Shown one piece after another: positions 53,809 through 62,375 of a stretch of 64,000 nt of DNA (the stretch's first letter is position 1; each line of letters starts with the position of its first letter). The DNA comes from VAZQ01 sp035293945. Its GTDB lineage: Bacteria; Pseudomonadota; Alphaproteobacteria; Rhizobiales; Xanthobacteraceae. Where the stretch lies: positions 347,588 to 411,587 of the forward strand of contig DATGLV010000008.1 of assembly GCA_035293945.1 (NCBI GenBank), written 5' to 3'. The notes beneath the pieces were generated by a model. That model was not told the origin of the DNA. It was given only the letters and a program-made list of their open reading frames with translations, and searched no databases. Position numbers and translations under genes: made by a program.

Positions 53809-54903
53809 TCAAGCCGGCCAGCTCTCGGCCGTCATCGCCGCGGCATCGAGGCCGACGAGATCGGAAAGGCTTTTGTGGGAGCCGCGCGAAAGCACCCGCA
53901 CGAGCTCAGTCTTGATCTCGCCAACCAGACCGAGCCCGCGAAAGACAAGGCTCGAATAGAGTTGCACCAGGCTTGCCCCGGCCCGGATCTTGGCGAGCGC
54001 GCTGGCAGGCGAATGGATGCCGCCGGTGCCGACCAGCGGGAAAGCGCCCTCAGCACGCACGTAGGTTTCCGCCAGCATCCGGGTCGCGAGCGCAAACAGG
54101 GGCCGGCCTGAAAGTCCGCCGGATTGCCTGGCGATTTTTGCATCCTTGAGATGCGGCGGGCGGGACACGGTGGTGTTGCCCACGATCATGCCGTCGACGC
54201 GCCGGCGGCGGCAGGCGCCGACCACATCGTCGAGCTCACTCAGCGTCAGGTCGGGTGCGATCTTGATGAGGAGCGGGCTCAAGCCGGCCTGACGGCTCGC
54301 ACGCGCGCGCGCATCGACCACGCGGGCGAGCAGTTCGTCGAACAACTCGCCCTGCTGAAGGTCGCGCAAGCCCGGTGTGTTGGGCGAGGAAATGTTGAGC
54401 GTGAAATAGCTCGCAACCGGTGCAAAGGTCTCGATCAGGCTGACATAATCGGCGATGCGATCGCGGCTGTCTTTGTTGGCCCCGACATTGACCCCGACCA
54501 GCCCGCCTGCGCCCGCCCGCGCGGCGAGCCGCGCCAGCACGACCTCGCCGCCTTCGCTGTTGAAGCCAAGCCGGTTGATCACGCCTTCGTCGGCGGGCAA
54601 TCGGAACAGCCGCGGGCGCGGGTTGCCGGATTGCGGCCTCGGCGTGACCGTGCCGACCTCGACGAAGCCGAAGCCGAGCCGCAGCAGCGCGTCCGCCACC
54701 TCGCCGTGCTTGTCGAAGCCCGCCGCCATGCCGATCGGATTGGGAAAATTGAGACCGAAGGCACGGACCGAGAGCTTCGGATCGTCGGCCGGAGGTCTTC
54801 CGCGCGGCACCAGCTTGAGCGCCTGGATCGCCAGGCGATGGGCGTTCTCGGCCTCGACAAGCCCTAACAGCGGCCGGGCAAGGCAATCGAAGATACCCTT
54901 CAT
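53809..54903 (-). CDS. pyrD: Dihydroorotate dehydrogenase (quinone)
   Basis: A 364-residue class 2 enzyme that oxidises dihydroorotate to orotate and passes electrons to membrane quinone. The N-terminal helix that docks to the membrane is present (GIFDCLARPLLGLVEAENAH). FMN and substrate motifs include NPIGMAAGFDKHGEV, NRLGFNSEGG, NISSPNTPGLRDLQ and the phosphate-binding VGTGGIHSPASALAKI. ATG at 54903 is coupled to the DUF952 stop by 4 bp; the frame is open further but without homologous content. Confidence 0.97.
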   Translation of the reverse strand: MKGIFDCLARPLLGLVEAENAHRLAIQALKLVPRGRPPADDPKLSVRAFGLNFPNPIGMAAGFDKHGEVADALLRLGFGFVEVGTVTPRPQSGNPRPRLFRLPADEGVINRLGFNSEGGEVVLARLAARAGAGGLVGVNVGANKDSRDRIADYVSLIETFAPVASYFTLNISSPNTPGLRDLQQGELFDELLARVVDARARASRQAGLSPLLIKIAPDLTLSELDDVVGACRRRRVDGMIVGNTTVSRPPHLKDAKIARQSGGLSGRPLFALATRMLAETYVRAEGAFPLVGTGGIHSPASALAKIRAGASLVQLYSSLVFRGLGLVGEIKTELVRVLSRGSHKSLSDLVGLDAAAMTAESWPA

Positions 54904-55244
54904 GGGGACAGATCCGGAAAGACGTGACGGCCATCGGGGCCGAGCGGCAGCGGTTGGACCCATTTGACCGCATCTAGGGACAGAGGCTCGTAGAGATGCG
55001 GGAACAGGGCACCGCCGCGCGAAGGCTCCCACTTCAAGGCTGCGCCCAGCATGGCGGTATCGACCGCTACCAGGACCTGCCCGGTCGCGCCCGCAAAATG
55101 CTTCGCGGCCGTCTCAGGGACCTGCACCCCGGTCGAGAAATGGATGAAGCCGTCGCGCAAATCAGGCGGGGCGCCCGCGAATGCGCCGGCACGCTCGGCT
55201 TCCCGCCAAAGCTCTGCGGAACAGATCTTGTAGATAGTCGGCAC
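54900..55244 (-). CDS. DUF952 family protein
   Basis: A protein of about 114 residues from GTG 55244, preceded by GGGGAGA. The family pattern is clear: TIYKICSAELWREAERAG at the N-terminus, then DGFIHFSTGVQVPETAAKHF and WEPSRGGALFPHLYEPL. DUF952 proteins have an ADP-ribosyltransferase-like fold by prediction, but no activity is established. It is regularly found before pyrD in these bacteria and is coupled to it here. An ATG at 55295 gives a longer but less likely product. Confidence 0.9.
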   Translation of the reverse strand: MPTIYKICSAELWREAERAGAFAGAPPDLRDGFIHFSTGVQVPETAAKHFAGATGQVLVAVDTAMLGAALKWEPSRGGALFPHLYEPLSLDAVKWVQPLPLGPDGRHVFPDLSP

Positions 55245-55400
55245 TCTCCCCGGCTCCACTCGCGGTCCACGCTCCCGCGCCCCCCGGACGACCAATCCCG
55301 GATTGGCGCTCCGACGTCAATCCGTCGGCGCCTGCGCTGCCGCCGGCCAGTCATGCACGTCGTACTCACCAGCACGCGCAACCGGCAGCGCCTCTCGACA

Positions 55401-55434
55401 TTGGGCTATAAATCCTATTGGGTTATAAATCCTA
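55401..55434. promoter_or_regulatory. Tandem 17-bp direct repeats before the S24 repressor gene
   Basis: Two head-to-tail copies of TTGGGyTATAAATCCTA (55401-55417 and 55418-55434) differ at one base. They lie 47-81 bp before the repressor ATG and include TATAAAT, a good -10 sequence. They are a likely operator for autoregulation. Confidence 0.55.
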
Positions 55435-55481
55435 GATTCGAGCCCAAGGTCCACACCCCGCAGAGGCCGGCGAAGAAATCC

Positions 55482-56123
55482 ATGCTCACGCACGCCCAGC
55501 TCTGGACCGCCCTCGACCGGCTTGCCGCCCGCGCCGGACTTTCGCCTTCCGGGCTTGCCAAGGCCGCGGGACTCGACCCTACATCCTTCAACAAGTCGAA
55601 GCGCATCACCGCGCAAGGCCGCGAACGCTGGCCCTCGACTGAATCCGTCGCCCGCGCGCTCTCGGCGACCCATACGAGCCTCGATGTGTTCGTGCAGCTG
55701 ATCGGCGAGAGCGGACATATCCTCGCGCAGTCGGTGCCACGCATCGCCCTCACCCAGATGGGCAGCGCCGCCGAGGCAAGTGGCGCGTTCGATGATTCCG
55801 GAATTCCGGTCGGCAAGAGCTGGGAGCAGATGAAGTTCCCGGACATTGACGACGAGAACATCTATGCAATCGAAATCTCCGGCAATTCGCTGGAGCCTAC
55901 CTACCGGCACGGCACCATGCTGATCGTCTCGCCCAATGCCGCAATCCGCCGCGGCGACCGCATCGTGGTCAAGACCAAGGATGGCCAGGTGGTGCTGAGC
56001 GAGCTCAAGCGCCGCACGTCCAAGCTCATCGAGCTGCGCAGCCTCGGTGCAGAAGGCGCCGAGCGCAGCGTGATGCTGCATGACGTGCTGTGGATGCAGC
56101 GTATCGTCTGGGCGTCCCAGTAG
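55482..56123 (+). CDS. S24-family helix-turn-helix repressor
   Basis: A 213-residue protein. I chose ATG at 55482; the frame is open far upstream but without homologous content. The N-terminal 60 residues are an XRE-type helix-turn-helix (RAGLSPSGLAKAAGLDPTSF). The C-terminal part is a LexA/CI-like peptidase S24 domain: catalytic Ser in EISGNSLEPTYRHG and Lys in RIVVKTKDGQVV. Both catalytic residues are intact, so self-cleavage is possible. No phage genes are adjacent, so it looks like a host regulator. Tandem repeats upstream suggest autoregulation. Confidence 0.9.
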   Translation: MLTHAQLWTALDRLAARAGLSPSGLAKAAGLDPTSFNKSKRITAQGRERWPSTESVARALSATHTSLDVFVQLIGESGHILAQSVPRIALTQMGSAAEASGAFDDSGIPVGKSWEQMKFPDIDDENIYAIEISGNSLEPTYRHGTMLIVSPNAAIRRGDRIVVKTKDGQVVLSELKRRTSKLIELRSLGAEGAERSVMLHDVLWMQRIVWASQ

Positions 56124-57782
56124 TCATGATCGGGCGAGCGCACCGTCGATCATGTCGACGGTGTTCTTCAGGCCATAGACCGCGACGAAGGATCCGAAGC
56201 GCGGGCCTTTCTCCTGACCGAGCAGCACCTGATAGAGCATGTTGAACCAGTCGAGCGAGACGCCCGGCTTGCCGTCCTTGGTCTTGACTTTCCCGCTCTG
56301 GTCGAGGAACGGCTCGCGCCGGCCGACCTCGTAGACCACTTCCTGGATCTGCTCGGCCGTCGAGTCCGGCGCAAGCTGCCCGAGCGCTTCGCGCAGGTCG
56401 ATCAACGCCGCCCGCTCGGCCGCGCTCGGCTCGCGATAGGTCTTCGCCGGCAGCACGAAGTCGCGATAGTAGTGGATCGCATAGCCGACCAGCGCATCAA
56501 GCCGCGGATGCGTCTGCGGGGTCACGCCCGGCCGATAGCGGCCGATGAACCCCCACAGCGTCTCGGCGTTCTCCGCATTGGATGAGGCAACCAGCGTCAG
56601 CAGCATCGAGAAGGCGATTGGCGCCTCCGGCTGCGGCGGGCTGCCGGAATGGATGTGCCAGACCGGGTTTGACAGGCGTTGCTTCTGGTCCTGCCGGCCA
56701 TAGGCTTCAAGCAGCTGCTGGTACTCGTCGACCTGGCGCGGGATCACGTCGAAATAGAGACGCTTGGCGGCCTTGGGCTCACGGTACATGAACAGCGACA
56801 GGCTTTCCGGGCTCGCATAGCGCAGCCATTCCTCGATGGTTAGACCGTTGCCCTTCGACTTGGAGATCTTCTGGCCATTCTCGTCGAGAAAGAGCTCGTA
56901 GATGAAATTCTCAGGCGGCGTTCCACCGAGCGTGCGGCAGATTTCGCCGGAAAGCTTCGCGGAATCGATCAGATCCTTGCCGGCCATCTCGTAGTCGACA
57001 CCGAGCGCAAGCCAGCGCATGGCCCAATCAGGCTTCCATTGCAGCTTGCAGCGCCCGCCGGTGACCGGTGTGGTCACCGGCTCATGGGTCTCCGGATCCT
57101 CGTAGGTGATGGTGCCAGCGCCAGCATCATGTGCGACGACCGGCACCTGCAGGACGACGCCGGTGCGCGGACAAATCGGCAGGAAAGGCGAATAGGTCTG
57201 CGCCCGCTCCTCACGCAGCGACGGCAGCATGATCCCCATCACTGCGTCAAAGCGCTCGAGCACGCGGCGCAGCGCCGTGTCGAACCGGCCGGAGGTGTAA
57301 CAGGCCGTGGACGACAAGAACTCGTATTCGAAGCCGAACGTATCCAGAAAGGCACGCAGGCGCGCATTGTTGTGCTCGCCGAAACTCGGATGGGTGCCGA
57401 ACGGATCGGGCACGCGGGTGAGCGGCTTGCCCAGGTGCTCCGCCACCATGTCCTTGTTCGGAATGTTGTCCGGCACCTTGCGCAGACCGTCGAGATCGTC
57501 CGAGAAGGCGATGAGCCGCGTCTTGATCTTGTCGTCGGTGAGCACCCGAAAGGCATGGCGCACCATGGTGGTGCGGGCGACCTCGCCGAAGGTGCCGATA
57601 TGCGGCAGGCCGGACGGCCCGTAGCCGGTCTCGAAGATCACCGCGTCCTTATCGGCATTCTCCGGTACCCGTTTGAGCCGCGCGACTATCCTGCGCGCCT
57701 CCTCGAACGGCCAGGCGTTCGATCTCTCGGCGAGATCGCGCAGGTCGGCAGATGGCGGATCGGCCATGGACATGGTCGCCAT
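56124..57782 (-). CDS. lysK: Lysyl-tRNA synthetase, class I
   Basis: A 552-residue class I LysRS, the archaeal-type enzyme also found in Alphaproteobacteria and spirochetes, unrelated to the common class II LysS. The HIGH-type motif is LPHIGTFGEVART and the KMSKS-type motif is KISKSKGNGLTIEEW. It charges tRNA-Lys. It is convergent with the S24 repressor gene (stops adjacent) and begins 3 bp after the binding-protein gene, so those two are likely cotranscribed. Confidence 0.96.
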   Translation of the reverse strand: MATMSMADPPSADLRDLAERSNAWPFEEARRIVARLKRVPENADKDAVIFETGYGPSGLPHIGTFGEVARTTMVRHAFRVLTDDKIKTRLIAFSDDLDGLRKVPDNIPNKDMVAEHLGKPLTRVPDPFGTHPSFGEHNNARLRAFLDTFGFEYEFLSSTACYTSGRFDTALRRVLERFDAVMGIMLPSLREERAQTYSPFLPICPRTGVVLQVPVVAHDAGAGTITYEDPETHEPVTTPVTGGRCKLQWKPDWAMRWLALGVDYEMAGKDLIDSAKLSGEICRTLGGTPPENFIYELFLDENGQKISKSKGNGLTIEEWLRYASPESLSLFMYREPKAAKRLYFDVIPRQVDEYQQLLEAYGRQDQKQRLSNPVWHIHSGSPPQPEAPIAFSMLLTLVASSNAENAETLWGFIGRYRPGVTPQTHPRLDALVGYAIHYYRDFVLPAKTYREPSAAERAALIDLREALGQLAPDSTAEQIQEVVYEVGRREPFLDQSGKVKTKDGKPGVSLDWFNMLYQVLLGQEKGPRFGSFVAVYGLKNTVDMIDGALARS

Positions 57783-57785
57783 TTC

Positions 57786-58685
57786 TCAAAACGGGCTGAT
57801 CGGAAAATAGCGCAACCATAGATCGCTGAAGCGGCCCTGCTCCCAAACCCGGAACAGGGCCCAGTTCAGCGCCTGGCGGATCGTCTCGTTGCCCTTCTTC
57901 AAGGCGATGCCGACGCCCTCGCCGAAGTAGCGGCTGTCCATGTAGGGACCGCCGCGGAAAACGCAGCAATTGCCGGAGTCGGTGCCGTTGAGCCAGAAGG
58001 CGAGCGAGACCGCATCGCCGAACAGGAGATCAACATCCCCCTGCCGCAACGCGAGCCGCGCCACCTCGGCAGACGGATAAGGACGCAGATCGACCTCGGT
58101 GAACAGCGCCTTGAGATAGGCTTCGTGCGCAGTGCCCGCCACCACCGCAACCTTCTTGCCTTCGAGCTTTTCGGGCAACGGATCCTCGATCGGCGAATCG
58201 CGGCGGCCGACGAAGCGGCCCGGCGTGCGATAGTAGGGATCGGTGAAGTCCACCTTGGCCCGCATCTGGGGCGTCACCGCGATAGAGGCGATCACAGCGT
58301 CGCCGCGATTTTGATTGAGCGCGGCGAGCAGCGTTTCGAAACGACGCATCTGCACCGTGCAGGCGAGCTTCAGCTCCTCGCAAAGCATGCGGGCGAGATC
58401 GATATTGAAGCCCTGCGGATTGCCGTCCGGCCCGGCGAAGTTGAACGGCGGATAATCGATCTCGGTGAGAAAACGGATGCCGGCGACGCGCACGAGGTCG
58501 GGCCGCTCCGGCCGCCGGCGCGGGTCCCAGAAGCCCGGCACATGCACCGGTCCCTCGGCCCCGATCGCCTGCGCAAAGGCGTTTCGCGCCTGTGGCCCGA
58601 TGAGTGCCACAAGCCCCAGCGAGAGGCCAAGGGCTAGCAAGAGCAGGGCTGAAGGCCGCGGGTCAGACTTCATCTTTGCGTGCAT
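57786..58685 (-). CDS. Family 3 extracellular solute-binding protein
   Basis: A protein of about 299 residues from ATG 58685 (58673 is also possible). A signal peptide (LLLLALGLSLGLVALIG, ending NAFAQ) is followed by a type II binding fold as in amino-acid ABC receptors: IDYPPFNFAGPDGNPQGFNIDLAR, SIAVTPQMRAKVDFTDPYY and FGEGVGIALKKGNETI. No permease or ATPase genes are nearby. Its tight link to lysK (3 bp) is notable. The ligand is probably an amino acid. Confidence 0.88.
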   Translation of the reverse strand: MHAKMKSDPRPSALLLLALGLSLGLVALIGPQARNAFAQAIGAEGPVHVPGFWDPRRRPERPDLVRVAGIRFLTEIDYPPFNFAGPDGNPQGFNIDLARMLCEELKLACTVQMRRFETLLAALNQNRGDAVIASIAVTPQMRAKVDFTDPYYRTPGRFVGRRDSPIEDPLPEKLEGKKVAVVAGTAHEAYLKALFTEVDLRPYPSAEVARLALRQGDVDLLFGDAVSLAFWLNGTDSGNCCVFRGGPYMDSRYFGEGVGIALKKGNETIRQALNWALFRVWEQGRFSDLWLRYFPISPF

Positions 58686-58754
58686 CGTGCGCCGACTTGC
58701 TGAAGTCAAGGATTTTGGTCCCGAGGCGAACCGAAAAGACATAACCATGGTCCG

Positions 58755-58855
58755 TTCATCCCGCCTCCGCGACGCGGAAGCGGGATCCAGTTCTTGCCGC
58801 ATGAACAGAGGAGTGCATTTTGCGAAGACGACTGGATTCCCGCTTTCGCCGGAAT
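58755..58855. repeat. Dispersed repeat arms near the binding-protein gene
   Basis: Around 58785 the sequence reads GCGGGATCCAGT and around 58830 it reads ACTGGATTCCCGC, forming an imperfect inverted pair, followed by TTTCGCCGGAATGACC. This matches a short repeat type common between genes in many Proteobacteria. A related copy is near 62163-62240. Confidence 0.45.
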
Positions 58856-58867
58856 GACCGGCGCAGC

Positions 58868-59797
58868 TCACGACCTGAAGATGCGTTCCACGTTGTCGAT
58901 CAGCGGGTTAAGACTCGAGGTGTCGAGCTCCTCGCGGGCAATGATGTCGATGGTCACGGGCGATAGCGCGGGCAGGACACCGGCTTCTTCGATCACGAGC
59001 CCTTCGGGCACGAGCGGCCGCGGCAGCGGCAGATAGCCGATGCCCGCAATAGCGCCCGAGCGGCGCGCGAGCGAATCGAACGCTGTGAACACGATCTCGT
59101 AGGGCTGGTTCGCCTGCTCCAGCGCATCAATGGCGATCCGGTCGGGCAGCAGCACGTTGGGGGAGCTCACCAGCGGCACCGGACGATCCGGGTCGAAGGT
59201 GAAATCCGGCGCCCTGGTCCAGACCAGATCCTCCGGCCAGGAGCGCAGCGGATTGTTGCTGCCCTCTTCTTCGTCGGTCATCACGAAGGCGAGATCGAGA
59301 TAGCCTGAGCGGATGCTGCGCAGGAGGCTCGCGGAATGGTCACAGCAGATCTGCAGGCGCGAATTCCCGATCGCGTCCGGCCCTTCGGCCAAGATCGGCC
59401 TCAGCTTGAAGGCGGCGAAGATATTGGGAATGCCCAGCCTAATGACCGGCAGGGTCCGCTGCTGGCTCGCCGAGTTGACGATCTGATCGTTGATCAACAG
59501 GATGCGGCGCGCGTATTTGAGCACCTGCTCGCCGCAGGCCGTGAGGTTCACGCCGGCGACATTGCGCTCGATCAGATCGGCGCCGATCAGCTGCTCGAGC
59601 TTCTTCATATGGGCGCTGACCGCCGGCTGCGTGAGCTCGAACAAATGCGCGGCCTTGGTGAAGCTGCCGAGCTGATAGATGGCGACGAACGTGCGCAGGA
59701 GGTCGGTCGGTATGTTGACCTTATCGGTTGGTCCGACGACCTTCTCGTGCGCCGGCTCCGGTTCTTTGCCGCCTGGGCGCGCCCGCGTCTTGCGCAT
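58868..59797 (-). CDS. LysR-family transcriptional regulator
   Basis: A 309-residue regulator. The N-terminal helix-turn-helix is LLRTFVAIYQLGSFTKAAHLF and LTQPAVSAHMKKLEQLIG (about residues 31-70), followed by a linker helix and a type II effector-binding domain. The extended basic N-terminus (about 30 residues) is unusual; ATG starts nearer the domain are not obvious. It lies upstream of the binding-protein gene on the same strand and may control it, but that is inference. Confidence 0.93.
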   Translation of the reverse strand: MRKTRARPGGKEPEPAHEKVVGPTDKVNIPTDLLRTFVAIYQLGSFTKAAHLFELTQPAVSAHMKKLEQLIGADLIERNVAGVNLTACGEQVLKYARRILLINDQIVNSASQQRTLPVIRLGIPNIFAAFKLRPILAEGPDAIGNSRLQICCDHSASLLRSIRSGYLDLAFVMTDEEEGSNNPLRSWPEDLVWTRAPDFTFDPDRPVPLVSSPNVLLPDRIAIDALEQANQPYEIVFTAFDSLARRSGAIAGIGYLPLPRPLVPEGLVIEEAGVLPALSPVTIDIIAREELDTSSLNPLIDNVERIFRS

Positions 59798-59937
59798 TCC
59801 TGTGACCCCATTCTCGGCTGGACAACGAAGTTCCGCCGCTCATGCTCCAAGCTGCATTCATTCTATGCATAGCCACAGCGCGCCGTACATTCCCATTTAG
59901 CGGGGGCGGGCCGCCCGAGAGGCGGGCGGCGCAGAGC

Positions 59938-60537
59938 TCAAAGCTGGGCGCGCAAATCAGCCGCAGCCGCCTCAGGGGTGCGCTTCAGATTGAACGGCGA
60001 CACGAAACGACCGTCCTTGTCCATCAGATAGGTGATGGCAGTGTGGTCCATGGTGTAGCCGCCGCCGTCGAGCGGCACCTTCTTGAAATAGACCCGATAT
60101 TCCTTGGCGACCTTGGTGATCTCGTCAAGGTCGCCGGTCAGGCCCGACACGTGCGGGTCGAAGCTCGACAGGTAATCCTTAAGCACGCTCTGGGTGTCAC
60201 GCTCCGGATCGACCGTGATGAACATTGCGTGGGTTCGGTCCGCATCGGGCCCGAGCGCAGCCATGACTTGGGAAATGTCGAACAGCGTCGTGGGACAGAC
60301 ATCCGGACAATGGGTGAAGCCGAAGAAAACGAGCGAAGGATGTCCTTTGAGATCCTGCTCCGTGACGGTCCGTCCCTCCTGGTCGGTGAGCGCAAACGGG
60401 CCGCCGATCGCCACCGCCTGCGGGGCTCCCGGCGCCGGCGTATTCGGCTTGATCAAGAGCACAATGCCGAAGACCAGCACCAGACCGGCCACGAAGGCAC
60501 CGAACACCGTAACGGCGCGCATAACAGGTTGCGTCAT
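59938..60537 (-). CDS. SCO1/SenC-family copper chaperone
   Basis: A 199-residue membrane-anchored thioredoxin-fold protein. The N-terminal helix (VFGAFVAGLVLVFGIVLLI) anchors the domain. The copper motif CxxxC is present as HCPDVCPTTLFD, with the distal histidine in YTMDHTAITYL. SCO proteins load copper into the CuA site of oxidase subunit II or act as thiol reductants, which fits the oxidase operon in this window. Confidence 0.95.
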   Translation of the reverse strand: MTQPVMRAVTVFGAFVAGLVLVFGIVLLIKPNTPAPGAPQAVAIGGPFALTDQEGRTVTEQDLKGHPSLVFFGFTHCPDVCPTTLFDISQVMAALGPDADRTHAMFITVDPERDTQSVLKDYLSSFDPHVSGLTGDLDEITKVAKEYRVYFKKVPLDGGGYTMDHTAITYLMDKDGRFVSPFNLKRTPEAAAADLRAQL

Positions 60538-60569
60538 AGTCTACTCTCGCCGCGCTATTGCCGCCGATT

Positions 60570-60717
60570 TGAAGTTCCAGCCACAACTGCGGCAAGCTCT
60601 TTCAGGAACTTCAAATCGAGCGGCACTGGAATCACACATTTGCTAGTGCCCCTTTCTTTCCGAAGTTCGTGCCGAAGGGTGGCGAGATGTATCACGAACT
60701 TCGGAAAGGGGGCACTC
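60570..60717. repeat. Two adjacent long inverted repeats
   Basis: The first is CGATTTGAAGTTCC paired with GGAACTTCAAATCG (about 60570-60624), 14 perfect bp. The second pairs AGTGCCCC...TTTCCGAAGTTCGTG with CACGAACTTCGGAAAGGGGGCACT (about 60645-60716), about 23 bp with one small bulge. Both share the core GAAGTTC. They fill the gap between the SCO1 start and the next small gene. Confidence 0.65.
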
Positions 60718-60718
60718 G

Positions 60719-60964
60719 TCACATGCAAGCCGCAATCCCGGCCAGGATGGTCTCGTAGAAGACCGCAGTGCCGTAATACGCCCAAAGCGCCGCCGTGGCG
60801 CCGAGCAACAACGTCGCGCCTGCAGCCGCGAACGGCAGCAACCGCGGCCGGCTGTGGGTCGGAGCCGTCGCGTCTTCCACTGTGCCCTCTGCCTGCGCCC
60901 GCATTTGCTCCTCGAGATAAGCCGGCGACCGCTCTCCGGCAATACGCCCCCGCCTATCCGGCAA
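60719..60964 (-). CDS. Small C-terminally anchored membrane protein
   Basis: An 81-residue protein. The N-terminal half is hydrophilic and charged (YLEEQMRAQAEGTVEDATAP). The C-terminal half is one or two membrane helices ending YYGTAVFYETILAGIAACM. Similar small proteins with this ending occur in related bacteria, by my recollection. The stop at 60719 abuts the long inverted repeats. The function is unknown. Confidence 0.6.
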   Translation of the reverse strand: MPDRRGRIAGERSPAYLEEQMRAQAEGTVEDATAPTHSRPRLLPFAAAGATLLLGATAALWAYYGTAVFYETILAGIAACM

Positions 60965-61413
60965 TCAATGTGCAACCTGCGGTTCGGAAGGCGCGGCGAC
61001 CCGCACTTGCTCGATTACCCCCTGATTTTACTCGCAAATTTCGGGTTCGAACTGCAAAATCTACGGTACAATAGCACCTTTTAGCGCCGTCAGGTCTCGG
61101 GTAATCGCCGCGACCAGAAATTCACCGACGTTGCGCTCCCGACCTGCGAGGACCTGAGCCCCTCGCGCGGCCACCTCATGGGTGCCGTCGCACCCATAAG
61201 GGCAGCGGCACGGCACAAAGCAATCAACAATCGTCCTTGCGGTGAGGCAAGACGAGCTTCGATCTTGCGAGCAATCAGATCATCGCTCCGCTCAGAACCG
61301 CACGGATCCGCCGGCGCCCCTCGCAAGGTGCACTCATGCCGTGTGCCGATTGCGAGGACTGGCGCGAGCGGTAATTCCGCAGCATGATGCGGGAGCAGCG
61401 ATCGGATGACCCC
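60965..61413. other. Long upstream region of the luxR gene
   Basis: About 450 bp without a convincing gene. A possible promoter for luxR is TTCGAA (61046-61051) with TACAAT (61067-61072), spaced 15 bp, which would leave a leader of about 330 nt. No clear operator was found. Confidence 0.35.
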
Positions 61414-62139
61414 ATGGCAACCCGCGAGTTCGACGAAGAGAGGCTTTCCGAAGCCTACTCGATCATCGAGAACACGCCGGACACGGAAGAGACGGTCACC
61501 AAGCTGCGCGACCTCATCGGCGTCGATCATCTCGTCTATCATTCGTCCAAGCTCGGGGCGAGCCCGTCGGTCGACCCCTATATCCGCCTGACCTATCCGG
61601 CTTCCTGGATCAAACGCTACCTGCAAATGAACTATGTCGACCTCGATCCGGTGCTGCGCGAAGGGTTCCAGCGCACGCTCCCTTTCGACTGGAGCGAGCT
61701 GACGGTTCGGACCGAGGCCGAGGTCGCCTTTCTGCACGATGCGCTGGCGCACGGCGTAGGGCCGCACGGGCTCTCGATTCCGCTGCAGAGCAAGCACGGC
61801 CATCGCGCCCTGTTCTCGGTCTCATCCTCGGGCTCGAAGGAGGAGTGGATCGCGTTCGTGCGGGCAATGCAGCCGGCGCTGATCCAGATCGGCAACCGCT
61901 TGCACCGGCGCGTGATCAGCGAGGTGTTCGGCGAAGACCGTCCGCATTTGACGGCGCGCGAGCTCGAATGCCTGCGCTGGGTGGCGCGCGGCAAGGACAC
62001 CAGCGATATCGCCGTCATCTTGGACATCTCGCCGCATACCGCGCGCTTTTATTTGAAATCAGCGCGCTTCAAGCTCGATGCCGTCACCTCCGCACAGGCG
62101 GTGAGCAAAGCCGTCAAGCTCGGTCTGCTGGTCATCTGA
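61414..62139 (+). CDS. LuxR-family quorum-sensing regulator
   Basis: A 241-residue acyl-homoserine-lactone receptor. I chose ATG at 61414 over 61384. The autoinducer-binding domain shows the key residues at TraR spacing: Trp65, Tyr69, Asp78, Pro79 and Trp93 (SWIKRYLQMNYVDLDP), then HGVGPHGLSIPL. The C-terminal GerE-type helix-turn-helix is LTARELECLRWVARGKDTSD through SPHTARFYLKSARFKL. It is upstream of the luxI gene in the same direction. Confidence 0.94.
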   Translation: MATREFDEERLSEAYSIIENTPDTEETVTKLRDLIGVDHLVYHSSKLGASPSVDPYIRLTYPASWIKRYLQMNYVDLDPVLREGFQRTLPFDWSELTVRTEAEVAFLHDALAHGVGPHGLSIPLQSKHGHRALFSVSSSGSKEEWIAFVRAMQPALIQIGNRLHRRVISEVFGEDRPHLTARELECLRWVARGKDTSDIAVILDISPHTARFYLKSARFKLDAVTSAQAVSKAVKLGLLVI

Positions 62140-62274
62140 CGTCAAGCCGATGGCGTGAACCGGTCATTCCCAGCGAAGGCCGAGATCGCGTCGCCGTATG
62201 GGTCCCTGCTTTCGCAGGGACGACCTTGTCCCTGGTGTTCTATTTTCAACGCTTGAGAAATAGCCAAGCTGTCC

Positions 62275-62314
62275 CCCGGACGCGGCGCAGCAATTGCTGC
62301 GCCGCTGATCCGGG
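62275..62314. repeat. Nested palindrome (hairpin) after luxR
   Basis: A perfect 24-bp palindrome (62282-62305, centre AATT) is flanked by CCCGGA (62275-62280) and TCCGGG (62309-62314), giving a stem of about 18 bp. It resembles the dispersed palindromes of Bradyrhizobium-type genomes and could also end the luxR transcript. Confidence 0.6.
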
Positions 62315-62375
62315 ATCATTCCAAACTCACGACGCTGCCTGGAACGGCCCCGGGACAAGATGAAACAGGCGTGAG

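Noticed and set aside
55395..55460. tRNA-like TTCGAGCCC before the S24 repressor
   Set aside because: It resembles a T-loop, but no matching T-stem, anticodon arm or acceptor stem could be drawn.
61040..61075. tRNA-like GGTTCGAACTGC
   Set aside because: There is no acceptor or anticodon stem around it; it is better explained as promoter sequence.
61178..61387. 69-codon ORF upstream of luxR
   Set aside because: Its composition is Arg/Ala/Ser-rich as in random GC-rich frames, with no ribosome-binding site.
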